A stretch of 64,000 bases of DNA from Xestospongia bergquistia (GCA_963965975.1 OZ014412.1:1862501-1926500), one strand, 5' to 3'. Counted from the stretch's first letter, positions 24,311 through 37,375 are shown. The notes: generated from the sequence alone by a model not told the origin. Numbers and translations are program-made.

Positions 24311-24339
24311 TCATAGTATAAATTATGAGATAAATGCAG

Positions 24340-24620
24340 CGAAGACCATTATAGGAGTAGGTGTAGTGCTTATGCCCAACAAAAACTAAAAACGTTACAA
24401 AATTTATTTTTGTTGAACTATTAAGGTGTATAGTTGATTGTATTAATTATATTATCTTGTAGCTCTAATGTAGTTGGAATCTATGAACCATATTTACATG
24501 TATTTCTGTATGCACAAATACAGTTGTCTCCTCCCAGTATAAAAGGAAAAATTATAAAAATTGTTGGCCTATTAGTTGGTTGCATTAATTGTAAGTTGTT
24601 GATCATAAAAATTAACACAC
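24340..24620. repeat. ~130-bp repeat units, reverse orientation
   Basis: Two units related to the 21-22.9 kb array in inverse complement form (GGAGTAGGTGTAGTGC, TTTTTGTTGAACTATTAAGG). They sit between the phosphatase relic and receptor F. Confidence 0.6.
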
Positions 24621-24904
24621 TTTGATGTTTCTGGTTTTCCAACCAAACTTAAGTATTGTCTCTAATGTTTCAACCTAGGTTGTGAGTTCTGCAGCAATAA
24701 ATTCGAATTCCTTTATTTAAATAAAAGTAAATATTTCCACATATTTTCTTAATATTCCAAAATATAGGCAGCCCCACCCAATGATAATAGTTACGCCCAC
24801 GCAACAGCAAACCACAAGAATGTAAAATATTTGCTCTCAGGTTGAATGAGCTATTGCAGTTAATTACATTCATTATGTGTCTAATTTAAAAAATTTAAAA
24901 ATTT

Positions 24905-24985
24905 AGGTGGAGCTAGTTACGACGCGCTACCAGTGTAAGATTAATCTTTCCTGAGAATATGTTTATCAAGTTGCTAAAGTCTGAG
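24905..24985 (+). promoter_or_regulatory. Putative promoter/5' UTR block of receptor F
   Basis: Starts AGGTGGAGCTAGTTACGACG, passes through GTGTAAGATTAATCTTTCC and ends at the ATG. It is virtually identical before G (31246-31326) and recognisably related before J (49196-49307). Conservation next to the start codon suggests core promoter and leader function, although recent duplication alone could explain the F/G match. Confidence 0.5.
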
Positions 24986-27735
24986 ATGTCTACCTTATAT
25001 TTGATGCTGCCTGTTATGATAGCTATTGTACCAATTCTTGTTCACACAGTTGGTAAGTATATATACATATTGGATACTAACAAATGGACATCATTATATA
25101 ATTTTTCTTGTGTTTTATAAATAGAGATTACAATTCATCCTCAATCAGTCAATACAACTCTCAACTCAACAGTTATTTTTACTTGTGAAGCTGTGGCAGA
25201 TGAAATAACTTTTAGAGCTAATGATATGTCAACCATTTTTAAAAATGTTATTAACAAAGGATTTATTCAACAACCTACAATGTCTCTTAGTGATGGTAAA
25301 TTGAGAAGAGTATTATTAGCTATAGCATTAGAAGATAACAACAATACTAATATATCATGTAAAGCTGTTAATTCAGAGATAATATACACTGACATTGCTG
25401 TATTAAGAATACAAGGTGAATTAATGTTATAGATGTCATATTATTATGATATATTGATGTAGGTTTACTAGCTCCTGTTAAAAATCTAACTGCTACAGTT
25501 CTGAATGGATCTAGTGTGTTACTGATGTGGTCTGCACCATATACATTGGATAATGTACCTATCACTGGATATAACATCAATGATGATCAAGGAACACTTA
25601 TAGACACAGTTAATACTACTGACTACATTCTAACTGGTGATTACTGCCATATAACTACTGTGTATGTCTCTGGTATTAATGGAGCTGGTATAGGAGATAG
25701 TAATAATGCCACATTCTATATTGTCAGAGGTAAGTATTATGATTATGAGTGTTTCACATTTAAATTCTCCATCAATTTTAGTTCCACAAACTGTTCCAGT
25801 ATCAGTTGTTCCAAAAGTGGAAGGAAACAATGTCTTTTTTCAAGCATTTGTTAATGTATGATATGGGCGGGGCATTATAATATTACAGTACAGCAAAAAT
25901 AAAGTATAGCTATTTTGTTTCTATGTTAGGTCAGTGATGTATGTATTGGTGAGTATCCTACTAATGTTACAGTAAATATCAAGGACTCTAATGATGTTCT
26001 ACAACAAACATTATCTAATGATGTGATAGTTAATAATCAACTGATAATAGTTAATATATCATCACCTGTTAACTTGAGGACATATCTTGTTGAGGTAACT
26101 CTTAGTAATCCAGCTGGACATGCTATCAATGTATTTCCATTTGGTAAGTTATATATCACATGTTATGTTATGTGTGTGTATTATCTCTTGTATGAGACAG
26201 GTTTTCTTACTTCTGTTCTCATTATCTCTTCATCACTTGACAACTGTACTACTATTACTATCAGTTGGGATCGTCCTAATGTAGACAGTAGAGTCCAGAT
26301 ATCTTACTATATACTACTGATATATGATGATGTCAGCAAGATGTTATTACAAAATGTATCTATTAATGGAAATGAATACAAGTATGAAGATCAGGAATTA
26401 TTTCGTCATCGATATACATATACCATATATGGTATAAATGAACTGGGTGAAGGAGAACATAACAATAGTACCTTCTCTTTTCAAAGAGGTTAGTTAAAAT
26501 AACTAATATGTGTGTTTATTTTATGATGTATTTTAGCTCCAAAATCTACCAAAGAAAATACTACATTTACTATTCTGTCATATATAAATAATGAAGCCAA
26601 GTTGATGTTTAATATACCAGTGAGTATATCCAATAGTGGTTACTATATGATTACCATAGTTACTGTAGATTATTCTGGAATGTTCATCTGAAGCTCCAGA
26701 GAATGCTACAGTCACTGTACAATGTGATGATGTAGTTATATTTAATGAAATTTATCTGGTAGAATATACCAGGCAACTTATGAACATAACAGCTAATCTG
26801 TCAGCTCCTCAACATCAACAATGTACTCTCTCTATTATCTTCAGTAATAATGTTGGACACAGTGATCCATTGATATTGACTTTAAGTAAGAGATAATGAT
26901 ATTATGTAATATATTGATATTATTATATGATATAGGTACATATGATGTTATAAATGCTACTGCTTATCCTAATGGTAATTCTATATGTGTGGATTGTGTA
27001 TTTTCATCTGCTCCATCTGCTAAGTCATGTTATGTTAGTGTGGTTGGAGTGACTTCAATGAACAAAACATTTGTTAAAAATAGTCCAAGTGATCTTACTG
27101 TACAAGGTTGTATTGATAATCTCCCAGCTGGTATTTATACAGTCTATGTATATGATGTGGAGAATGATATACCACTAACATCAATATTACCAGCTATAAT
27201 AATAAGAGATATTGTAATAACTAATATATTACCAGCTAGTACAAGTAAGTTACACAACATAACTGTATCGTTACTATGAAGACTATGGAATATATTCCAT
27301 ATAAATTTACTTTACCAATTATAATATTATAAAATAATGTAGTTACCATGACAACACCAATTAATACTGTGGATACAACATTATCAACTACATTACCATC
27401 ATGTAAGTACAAAGTTTAATGAATACTATTATTATTTATAATATGATAGTGGATGCTAATGTTATTGGAGCTATCATCTTGATTGCTATATTATTACTGT
27501 GTTTATGTGGTTGTCCTTTATTATCTATTATGTTGAAGAGTGAGTTAATTAATTTGTTGTAATAACATTTCATCGAAACTGTTTATAGCTTTCTTTGATG
27601 TTTGTCGGTCAGCTAATAATAGACTATCAGTAAGTTATTATATGATATACATTATTAATATTATACCATTATTATTAGATTGACAATACTCAGTCAATAA
27701 CATACACTAAAAGTGTCTTGTTGAGAGATCTCTAG
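24986..27735 (+). CDS. Receptor F: Ig-FN3 receptor with short alternative tail
   Basis: Thirteen exons: 24986-25052 (signal MSTLYLMLPVMIAIVPILV), 25125-25415 (Ig: IFTCEA...NISCKA), 25463-25729 (FN3), 25782-25855 and 25930-26143 (partner domain), 26201-26488 (FN3), 26537-26619 and 26669-26885 (partner domain), 26936-27244 (Cys-rich domain ending VYVYDVEND, as in B), 27343-27402 (Thr-rich stalk), 27450-27539 (membrane helix, VIGAIILIAILLLCLCGC), 27589-27629 and 27679-27735 (tail FFDVCRSANNRLS, then SITYTKSVLLRDL). All joins keep frame, so the gene looks intact. The ectodomain is the same type as in the minus-strand receptors, but the membrane helix and ~30-residue tail are unrelated to theirs and lack the four-tyrosine motif set. 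Predicted paired-type partner of the tyrosine-tail receptors. Confidence 0.85.
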
Positions 27736-27824
27736 TTACCAAGATATAACAGTACTATTACTTACCATCAGTTATAACATTTACAGCAATTTATAATTTA
27801 TAGCAAACAATTTATTGGAACTGT

Positions 27825-27985
27825 TCTGTAATGACCAATACACATAGAAACTCAGTGTTATATATATATATATCATGACAACTGGAATATTTGTTTGTCT
27901 TTGTTTTAACCCCTCTAACGTACATAAAAGTCCTTTATCACTCCCTTTCCATGGATAAATAGGCTATACACAGGCTCCAATAAAC
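27825..27985. repeat. Dispersed repeat, copy 2
   Basis: Shares ACCAATACACATAGAAACTC and downstream sequence with 5195-5350. Lies just 3' of receptor F. Confidence 0.45.
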
Positions 27986-28080
27986 TATATAATAAACGCA
28001 CAAACTAGTGTTAAATAATTCATAGTAATCACGTGACGAAGCATGTTGTAAAAGGAGTGGTTTGAAGAATAAAGCAGGTT

Positions 28081-28640
28081 ATGTCTACTGGTCAAAAGAA
28101 AGAGGAATGGACTGATGATGAGGCTGAACTCTTATTGAACGTTACTCATGACTACAAGGTAAAGAATATATCAGAAAATGTGGATTGGGAGTCATTCAAA
28201 ACTAAGTATGACGATATCCTTGCTCTTATGCGCTAAGAGTTACCAGTAACATTAGAGGAGGCTAGAGACAACTGTTGGGTCCTTCTTGGTGTAACTTTTA
28301 TGATGATGTAACTTGTATTATGATGATGACATCACTATGTGTCATAAGGTTTGGTTTAGGGTGTATGTGATGGATTTAGATGATGTCATCATATATGATG
28401 ACATCACCACCTGTCATTTAATGATGATGTCATCAGAGTGAAGTTACACCAAGAACCTCCCCAACTGTTTGAAAGATTATCCTCATACAAAGGAGCAAGT
28501 AACCAAAAAAATATTGACTTCAAAGCTTAAGGCAATACGAATTAAGTTTAGAGAGGCAGTTGACCCTGGTCATACTATGAACTCTGTGAGAAAATATGGG
28601 GTGGGTCATCAGCAACACAAAAAATCAAGGGAGGACTAGA
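28081..28640 (+). pseudogene. Myb/SANT-like DNA-binding protein relic, split by a MITE
   Basis: An ATG at 28081 opens about 52 codons beginning MSTGQKKEEWTDDEAELLLN, a Myb/SANT-like helix-turn-helix start as found in transposon-associated and regulatory proteins, ending at a stop near 28236. A further piece in a different frame (LEEARDNC) runs up to the inserted MITE. After the insertion the sense resumes as LKDYPHTKEQVTKKILTSKL and KFREAVDPGH. The gene is interrupted by a frame change, the MITE and later stops. It lies just upstream of a hAT fossil on the same strand and may have belonged to the same element; this is inference. Confidence 0.55.
28277..28461. mobile_element. 185-bp MITE with 8-bp target duplication
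   Basis: Ends are inverted copies: GGGTCCTTCTTGGTGTAACT on the left and the complement of AGTTACACCAAGAACCTCCC on the right. It is flanked by CAACTGTT on both sides (28269-28276 and 28462-28469). The interior is made of repeated TGATGATGTCATCA palindromes. The 8-bp duplication suggests hAT-type mobilisation. A relative of one end lies at 63018-63070. Confidence 0.85.
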
Positions 28641-28859
28641 GAGCTAGCACTGAAATTGTAGCACAAGTTGATGATAATAATCGTAGCAGCATGGAGGACT
28701 TTGTTGTAGAGACACTAAGTGAAATAGATCACAATCTACAGATGATACTGATGAAACATCTGCCAGTAACCACAGTAAATGGATACAAAACGAAACGGAT
28801 TTGGACCAAAAACATTTTCATGTAAACATCTCCTAAAAGGTATAAAACTAAGTTAATAT

Positions 28860-29742
28860 TTGTTAATTACTTTTATTAAGTGGTATGTAGGTAGTAATAG
28901 TACCTCTGATGGTGATGGATATAATGATAGTGAATCTCAGTCAACTGACGATTCATCATCACTTACTGAACCTCAGTTACCTCACCAACCATCTTTTCAG
29001 GAACCATCAGACTTAGGACCCCTTTTATCTAAGTTAGTTAGTTACTGAAATGTTCCTTACCAATCAATGTCTGTCATCTTAGGTATCCAAACCGAACTTT
29101 GGGAAATCATGACGTAGCTTTAATTCAAAATGGTAGAAATGTGCTGCCTACCAAGACTGGCTGGAGTATAGTGTAGAGAGAGATGCAGCATTTTGTTTTG
29201 CCTGCCAAACGTTTGGAAACACTGAACTGTCACACTTACCAAATTGGTTTTGCTGCGAGGAACAAGACTAAAAGCACATAATCAAAGCAAGTTTGGAGCC
29301 CACTCTTTTTGCATGGAGCATTGGGAGAGTTAAAGGATGACTGGGATACAAGATATGCTTTTTAAGTGAAATGATATCAGTACAATTCAGTTGTTTAATG
29401 AATTTACTTTTAGGATCAGTATACCAGCAACTTGGACAATCACATCATACTCATATTAAAGAAAACAGGGTATACTTGGAGGTAATTTTAGATGCAATCT
29501 TGTATCTAAACAAGCAGGAGCTTGCTTTACGAGGACACTCTGAAGGTCCCTCTTCAGAAAATAAGGGTAATTTCCTGGAACTGTTGGATTTATTAGCCAA
29601 AAGAGATGCCCAGTTTCGTTCAAAGTATATCACTCTGCCAGGTAATGCCAAGTATACTCACCCAGACATTCAGTATGATCTGATATCCTCAGCAGTGCAA
29701 GTTGTAATTAATAAGATAAAAGCAGAATTACTTGAAACTATA
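28860..29742 (+). mobile_element. hAT transposase fossil (ZMYM1/DUF4371 type)
   Basis: Reading sense in order: an acidic Ser-rich stretch, PNRTLGNHDVALIQNGRN (~29085), the TTF-type zinc-finger segment DWLEYSVERDAAFCFACQTF (~29155), then NRVYLEVILDAILYLNKQEL and ALRGHSEGPSSENKGNFLEL (29465-29580). This order is typical of hAT transposases of the ZMYM1 group (DUF4371 region). Several stops and frame changes occur between 29110 and 29370, and the C-terminal dimerisation part is not seen before the sequence dissolves. A later scrap around 30180-30250 may belong to it. A dead copy; terminal repeats not located. Confidence 0.75.
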
Positions 29743-31245
29743 TAGTGTTAATATCAATTATTCATTTACCTAATTCGTTATTCATTATTAATTGTTCATA
29801 CTTAATTATTCATGAGTTTATTATTATTTTTCTTTTTAGATGCGTTTATATAGAAGGGAAAGAAACTTTTGGCATGCAACTCAGTTACTTCAGTATCCAA
29901 TTCTTGACAGTATCATACAGTACGTGGAGGAAGTGTGAGTTATATAATTGCAACCAGAAGTGTCTTAGTTGCTTCTTCTTGATTATACACTATTCCAAGA
30001 ATACACCTGCTAACATCATTGGATTATGATGTCTGTTTAGTAAATATGGAATTACTTTGCAAAAATTACTATTCTCTCTGTTTAATCACTCTTGCACTTA
30101 GGATATATAGGCAATGTTAATTTTAGATTATATTTAATACTTACTTTGATTTCTTGAATGCTCCAGGTACTAAATATTCTCTTTTTAGTGTCTCTGGAGC
30201 ATTTCCATGTGGCCACTGCTTTTCTAATAGTTTCATTCCTACACTGTTAAATAATTTTGTTCCTATTGTTACCTGAAGGTATTGACAAATTTCTGTCCTG
30301 AATTACAAATGTCTTTGTTGTTGTAGAGGGTGTACAAAATAGTATTGTGGGAGTAGGTGTAGTGTCTCCATACAGCAAAAACGAGAAATGTTGAAAATTT
30401 TTTTTTTGTCGACTTATTAATGTGTATATTTGATAGTATTATCATATTTGCATGTATTTTGTACATACAAACACAGATGAGACCTTTGCAGGAGTGAGTA
30501 TGTTGTCTCCACCTAGCAAAGCAAAAATGTTAAAGCTTTATTTTTGCTGATCTATTAAGCTGTGTATAGTTGATCATATTAATCATACTCACATATTCTT
30601 TGTAGGTATGAATATTCTCAAGCCATTCCAAGAGTAAGTGTAATGTCTCCTCCCAGCAAAAATGGAAAATTTATACAAGTTTTTGTTGGCCTATTATGGT
30701 GTTTAGTTGATAATATTAATCATAAATTTTTGGTCATAAAATTAAACACACTTTGATTGTTTCTGATTGATAATTGTTTTCCAAGCAATATTAATTATAA
30801 TGTCTAAAAAATTCAACAATGAGTTCCAATAATGAGTTCTGCAGCAATAAATTCAAAGATAAAATTCAACGTTAATTTTATTTAGTTAGTTTCTGTTGAC
30901 ATACAAGTAGGTTTGTTTGTAATGTCTTTGTTTCATATATTGTGAAAATTTTGACTTTTCTATTATAACCAATTTAGCATTAGTATACATTCTATTGCTA
31001 TACACAACAATATATATTATTACTGTTATTGCTCAAGCACCTTCATCTGGTTTATTTAATTGAATGTAAATATTTACATATATATTCTTAATCTTTAAAG
31101 ACTTCAAAACAATTATGACAGTCTGATATGGTAACGCCCAGGCAACAGCAAACCACAAGAATGTAAAATATTTGCTCTCAGGTTGAATGAGCGATTGCAG
31201 TTAATTACATTCATTATGTGTCTAATTTAAAAAAATTAAAAATTT
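29743..31245. other. Intergenic with repeats
   Basis: No host gene is seen. It contains inverse ~130-bp repeat units (30335-30760) and, from about 30825, a copy of the sequence that precedes receptor F (24680-24985), so F and G were duplicated together with their upstream flank. Confidence 0.5.
30335..30760. repeat. ~130-bp repeat units, reverse orientation, second site
   Basis: Three or four units with GGAGTAGGTGTAGTGTCTCC and TATTTTTGCTGATCTATTAA. Same family and orientation as 24340-24620. Confidence 0.65.
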
Positions 31246-31326
31246 AGGTGGAGCTAGTTACGACGCGTTACCAGTGTAAGATTAATCTTTCCTGAGAATA
31301 TGTTTATCAAGTTGCTAAAGTCTGAG
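31246..31326 (+). promoter_or_regulatory. Putative promoter/5' UTR block of receptor G
   Basis: Near-identical to the block before F, with only a base or so different in the GACGCG(C/T)TACC part, and ending at the ATG of G. Confidence 0.5.
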
Positions 31327-34300
31327 ATGTCTACCTTATATTTGATGCTACCTGTTATGATAGCTATTGTACCAATTCTTGTTCACACAGTTGGTAAGTA
31401 TATATACATATTGGATACTATTACTGAACAAATGGACATCATTAAATACTTTTCTTATGTTTATTAATAGAGTTTACACATCATCTAGAATCAGTCAACA
31501 CCACTCTTAATTCAAAAGTTAATTTCACTTGTGAAGCTGTTGCTGATGAAATTTACTTTAGAGTTAATAAAATATCAGCTAGTATTGACAATGTTATGGC
31601 TAAAGGATTTGAGGAACAACCTGCAACACGTCTCAGTGATGGTAGAGTGGAAAGAAATTTATTAGCTAAAGCATTACAAGACAACAACAATACTAACATA
31701 TCATGTAAAGCTGTTAATTCAGGGATAATATATAGTGAATATGCTGTATTAACCATACAAGGTTAGCTAATGTTATAGATGTCATATTATTATGATATAC
31801 TGATGTAGGTTTACTAGCTCCTGTTAAAGATCTAACTGCTATAGTTCTCAATGGATCTAGTGTGTTACTGATGTGGTCTGCACCATATACATTGGATAAT
31901 GTACCTATCACTGGATATAATATCAATGATGATCAAGGAACACTTGTAGACACAGTTAATACTACTGAGTATATCCTGACATCTAGTAATGATGATCCAT
32001 GTAATGTAACTACTGTATATGTCTCTAGTATTAATGGAGCTGGTATAGGATATAGTAATAATGCCACATTCTATATTGCCAGAGGTAAGTATTATGATTA
32101 TGAGTGTTTCACTTTTAAATTCTCCATCAATTTTAGTTCCACAAACTGTTCCAGTATCAGTCGTTCCAAAAGTGGAAGGAAACAATGTCTTTTTTCAAGC
32201 ATTTGTTAACGTATGATATGGGTGGGGCATTATAATATTACAGTACAGCAAAAATAAAGTATAGCTATTTTGTTTCTATGTTAGGTCAATGATGTATGTA
32301 TTGGTGAGTATCCTACTAATGTTACAGTAAATATTAAGGACTCTAATGATGTTCTACAACAAACATTATCTAATGATGTGATAGTTAATAATCAACTGAT
32401 AATAGTTAATATATCATCACCTGTTAACTTGAGGACATATCTTGTTGAGGTAACTCTTAGTAATCCAGCTGGACATGCTATCAATACATTTTCATTTGGT
32501 AAGTTATATATCACATGTTATGTTGTATGAGTGTATTATCTCTTGTATGAGACAGGTTTTCTTACTTCTGTTCTCAATATCTCTTCATCACTTGACAACT
32601 GCACTACTATTACTATTAGTTGGGGTCGTCCTAATGTAGACAGTAGAGTCCAGATATCTTACTATATACTACTGATATATGATGATATCAACAAGATATT
32701 ATTACAAAATAAATCTATTAATGGAAATGAATACAAGTATGAAGATCAGGAATTATTTCGTCATCGATATACATATACCATATATGGTATAAATAAGCTG
32801 GGTGAAGGAGAACATAACAATAGTACCTTCTCTTTTCAAAGAGGTTAGTTAAAATAACTAATATGTGTCTTTATTTTATGATGTATTTAGCTCCTAAATC
32901 TGCCAAAGAAACTACTACATTTACTATTCTGTCATATATAAATAATGAAGCCAAGTTGATGTTTAATATACCAGTGAGTGTATCCAATAGTGGTTACTGT
33001 ATGGTTACCATAGTTAGTGTAGATTATTCTGGAATGTTCATCTGAAGCTCCAGAGAATGCTACAGTCACTGTACAATGTGATGATGAAGTTATATTTAAT
33101 GAAATATATCTGGTGAACTATACAAGTGAACATATAAACATAACAGCTAATCTGTCAGCTCCTCAACATCAACAATGTACTCTCTCTATTATCTTCAGTA
33201 ATAATGTTGGACACAGTGATCCATTGATATTGACTTTAAGTAAGAGATAATTATATTATGTAATATATTGATATTATTATATGATATAGGTACAAATGAT
33301 GATATAAATACTACTACTTACCCTAAAGGTAATTAATTCTATATGTGTGGAGTGTGTATTTTTATTTGCTTCATCTGCTTTGTCATGTTATATTAGTGTG
33401 ATTTGATTGATTTCAATGAATAAAAATATTTGTTTAAAATAGTCCAAGTGATCTTATTGTACAAAGTTACACTGATAATATTGCAGCTGGTAATTTACAG
33501 TGTATGTATATGATGTTAAGAATATACCACTAACATCAATATTACCAGCTATAATATTAAAAGGTATTATCATAGATGGTATATACTATCAACTACTATA
33601 AGTAAGACATATTTATTCATTTGACTTTTATTGTATTGAGCTCCCATTTGTTGACAACAGCTTTTTCTGGTTATTAATTACTAACTGTATTAACCTTTCT
33701 TTCTCTAGATACAATTCTTATTGTTGTTGGTGGTGTTGTTGGTTTTCTTTTAGTTCTAGTAGTTATTTGTGTTCTTTACATGTACAGAAAAAGAAGAAGA
33801 AATTTTTTTATACCAGCTAATGTACAAGATGATGATACACCACCTCCTATACCAGCTAAAACTAACAAGACATCAGATACTATTAAGCAGACATCATCCA
33901 ATGATGAAGAGATCACTGGAGAACTAACATCTCCTTCTCTTGCCAGTACCAGCAAAGTAGAGCCAACATTTGAGGCAAGAATAGCACAAGTAATAATAAA
34001 AAGTATAAGATGAAACACATTTAATTTCATTCTAGCTTGGAAATAGTGATGCCCAATCTCTATCCTCTTCTGAAAAGCTAACAGTAAATGATACTGAATT
34101 AAGCTACCAGTCAACAGTTGTAGAAGATGGATCAAATAATGATCAGGTAATTAATACTATAGAAATTAGAAGTTAGTAACGAATGAATATTTAGTCAGTA
34201 AATTGATCTCGTGTATTATTATCCTTTGTTCTATTATCAATATAGAAACAAGATAATGTTACTGATGACAGTCTGCATCCTTCTCCTGTCTTAAACGGCA

Positions 34301-34710
34301 ATGATCAATGTATCAGTGAAGTTACTATAGCAGATGAGAGTGAAAAGAGAGGAAATATTATATATTATAGTCAAGAACAAGAGGAGTCAACTGTTATTGT
34401 TGGTAAATATATATTGTTTGTCTCCCATTGTGTCATTGTTTCCTTGTTTTGAAATAGGACACATTGCTATACCAATTATAGATCCTTTGACAAATAGCAA
34501 CACATTATCACAGTCACAGGTAATAACAACAAATAAGAGAATAGTAATTATTTCCAAATTACCATATCTAAGGAAAAGAAGACTTCTGATCATTCAAAAT
34601 TACCTGAAACTGAAGAGAATAATTCATCTGCTCAGGTATAACATTTATTGACAACCTTATAATAGTATGACTTTGCTGTCTTAATATAGAACGTTTCATT
34701 ATTACAATAG
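31327..34710 (+). CDS. Receptor G: Ig-FN3 receptor with long SH3-motif tail
   Basis: Exons 1-8 match F: 31327-31393, 31471-31761 (Ig), 31809-32084 (FN3), 32137-32210, 32285-32498, 32556-32843 (FN3), 32891-32973 and 33023-33239. The Cys-rich exon that follows in F (here from 33290) is degraded by a 4-bp insertion and more, but exon 8 can splice in phase directly to a new membrane exon starting near 33709 (ILIVVGGVVGFLLVLVVICV). The cytoplasmic part is encoded by about six exons to a stop at 34708-34710. It starts with a KRRR patch, then DDDTPPPIPAKTNK (a PxxPxK class II SH3-ligand pattern), followed by Ser/Thr/Glu-rich sequence with ELSYQST and NIIYYSQEQ. Its tail is unlike the minus-strand tail or the F tail. 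The gene looks usable if the degraded exon is skipped. Tail exon boundaries are my reading. Confidence 0.75.
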
Positions 34711-35715
34711 ATGAGACAACATTGTGTAATTGTCTAAGAAGAGAGACATCATCTACCTAATATTATACACATACATTAGTTACATTAGTACTGTTATACT
34801 ATAATAGTGTGTAATGTGTGCTATTGTGATTATTAATATGGTAATGTTCAATATACAGGATGGCTCAGGAAAACGAGAACATAAGTTGCATGATTTGAAC
34901 TCCACCTAGGTAGATTAATTAAATGTGGTTGGACTGAGCTAACCAACACACTTGTTATAGCTAGAGAGATCAAGTGGCATCTTGATGTTTTATTGTATTT
35001 TTTATGAATTTCCTTCTAGCATTCACTAACATTCTATGATAACTGTAAAAGTTTTTCAGAGTCATTTAAATATAAGGAAGTACTGAAAAAAAATATCAGT
35101 GTCCCAAATAGATAAAACTTTATAAGCTTTTTTTCTAATGACTAAACTTTATATTCTGCTTAAATGAAAAAATTGTCCAGTTCTTGTAAAAATCCTTATA
35201 TGAAGATGAGAGACAACAGCTTGTACATTTAATGTACACAAATCTTGATAAATTTGTCCAGTACCAACAAATACTATTAGTTGATCAGTAGTATAAGTCA
35301 ACTCCAGGTTAGCTAGTTTCACATAGCCAGACCCTCCTTCCTTAGGGAGGTATAGGATCTGGCTATATAGACATTCCTAGTTAAGTCATTGTTATATAGG
35401 TTCATAAAGTTTACTGGAGCTAGTGTGGTAATTAAAGATTGTTATTCTTATTGGTACTGAGGTGGTAGTAATAAGGAAGAAAGCAAGAAGCTATGTATGT
35501 ATCTTGTGCTCTAACTTATATCAGTTGTCCTAGTATTGGGTAAGTTGATCATTAGTTATGAAATCTAGCAATAACATAACTAGGGTGACATTCCTAGTTA
35601 GAACATTGTTTGGGATTAGGATCTGCATAAAGTTTACGAGAGCTAGTGTAGTAACTAAAGATTGCTATTCCTACTGGTACTAAGGTGATAGAAATAAGGA
35701 AGAAAGCAAGACACT
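34711..35715. other. Intergenic with a ~200-bp tandem duplication
   Basis: No gene is seen. Sequence at about 35400-35560 is repeated at about 35605-35790 (shared CATAAAGTTTAC, GGAAGAAAGCAAGA, ATCTTGTG and TAGTTGTCCTAGTAT). The second copy carries the usable first exon of the next gene. The first has a decayed version. Confidence 0.6.
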
Positions 35716-37375
35716 ATGTATCTTGTGTTCTATTTTATAATAGTTGTCCTAGTATTTGGTAGGTTGATGATTAGTTATGAGGACTAGTAGTAATGTATAC
35801 TATTATTGTTGAAGTCTATATTGTCTTCTTTGTACTGTAGGTAATGTACAAGGTCAACAATGTCCTAATAATGCTAACACACATAGCAGTGTGTCATATC
35901 CTGCACCACTTAATGCTCCTATGATCTGTTTAACATGTTGCTTTCTAACAGGATTTCCAACATGTTCTAATGTTGTATGGTCATTAAATGGCAATGATTT
36001 AACTAATGGTGATATAAATAGAAGTATTATTATTGACTCTTCTGCTCTTTTAAAACTACCAGATCCAGATAGGGTACTTAATGTTGGAGATACTATAGAT
36101 TGTAGAGCACCATCACAAGGTCAACATAACATTACTATTACTAAGTTTAATAAGTTAAAATACAACATATTATATTGTTGTATTCTATATTAAATTTATG
36201 TAATAGTCTTCAGAAATCCCATCATCTCTCGTAATGGTATAATAGATGTTTTGGAAGGTACAACTCTTACCCTCTCATGTGATAATCCTGGTAATACTAA
36301 TCTTGGGATTACATTCTATCAATGGTTCAACAGTACTGGTGGTAATCTAACAAATAAAGTATCAATTCCTCCTGTTAACATATCTTTTATTAACATTCAA
36401 AGACAATCTAGTGGACTCTATATCTGTCAATCCACTAAAGATATTATACCAGACACTACTATGTCCAATGTCACTATTAATGTACAATGTAAGTTAATCT
36501 TTGCACTCCTTGCATTGTTGATGTGTTCATTTTTCTTTGAGCTCATAGTTTTGATATCATTCCTTAATTTTAGATCTTGCAGCCATCACCTCAATCACTC
36601 CTACCAGTTCAGTATTACCAGTAGGAAACATGGCCATTATTAACTGTACCTTGATGTAACTTTTGATGGGAACCCTGCTCCTGAAAACGTAACATGACAG
36701 CATAATAGGACTCTTTTTAATCCTAATAACTTCACTCATATTTCAGTTAATACTCAGTCTACATATATTGAGTTAACTTTGATTCTTCAAGGACTAGAAG
36801 ACAGTGTAAGTTATATGTGTGTAGCAGAAAATATTATTGGTATAGAGAGAAGCTCTAAAGTTAATATTACTGTACAAGGTCAGTTATGTTAGGTCAAAAT
36901 AGATTACAAATGTCTCTCTTTTTCTTTCACTCTCTCCCCTTTCAGTTGCTACTTTTCCTGTTACTTCATTAATTTCCCAAGTAAGTGGTACTAGTTTTGT
37001 TAAATTGACTTGGTCTTATGGTTTTAATGGCAATGCTGATATTATTGGAGTTAATATAACATATGAAGCTGTTAATAATAATGAAAATTCTCATTCAAGA
37101 GATAAAATGGTCTCTGGGATGTTAGAGACAACTATATCAGACCTTCAACCACTTACAATATATAATTTTACTGTTATTGTTATTAATACTGTTAGTAATA
37201 TAGTAGGTACTAGTATACCAGTGAGTGTAACTATTGAAACTGCACCACTAGGTAAGTAAGTTTATTGAATGCCATCTTAACTCTCTCTTTCTCGCTCAGT
37301 TCCTAATGCTCCTACTCTTAATTCTGTCATTACAATCAATCTTTGAGGGTATCATGGACTGTAAGTATCATTACA
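35716..37375 (+). pseudogene. Ig/FN3 receptor pseudogene
   Basis: Exon 1 (35716-35758) encodes a hydrophobic leader, MYLVFYFIIVVLVFG. Exon 2 (35841-36153) is an Ig-like domain with MICLTCCFLTGFPTCSN and DTIDCRA. Exon 3 (36214-36488) is a clear Ig domain (LTLSCDNPG...SGLYICQS). Exon 4 (36574-~36875) is a third Ig (INCTL...SYMCVAEN). Exon 5 (36946-37250) is an FN3 domain (LTWSYGF). Exon 4 carries a frame shift after INCTL and a TGA in place of the expected Ig tryptophan (VT*QHN). A following exon near 37300 shifts frame and ends, and no membrane segment follows. The domain style is closer to receptor A than to B-M. A dead or 3'-truncated host gene. Confidence 0.7.
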
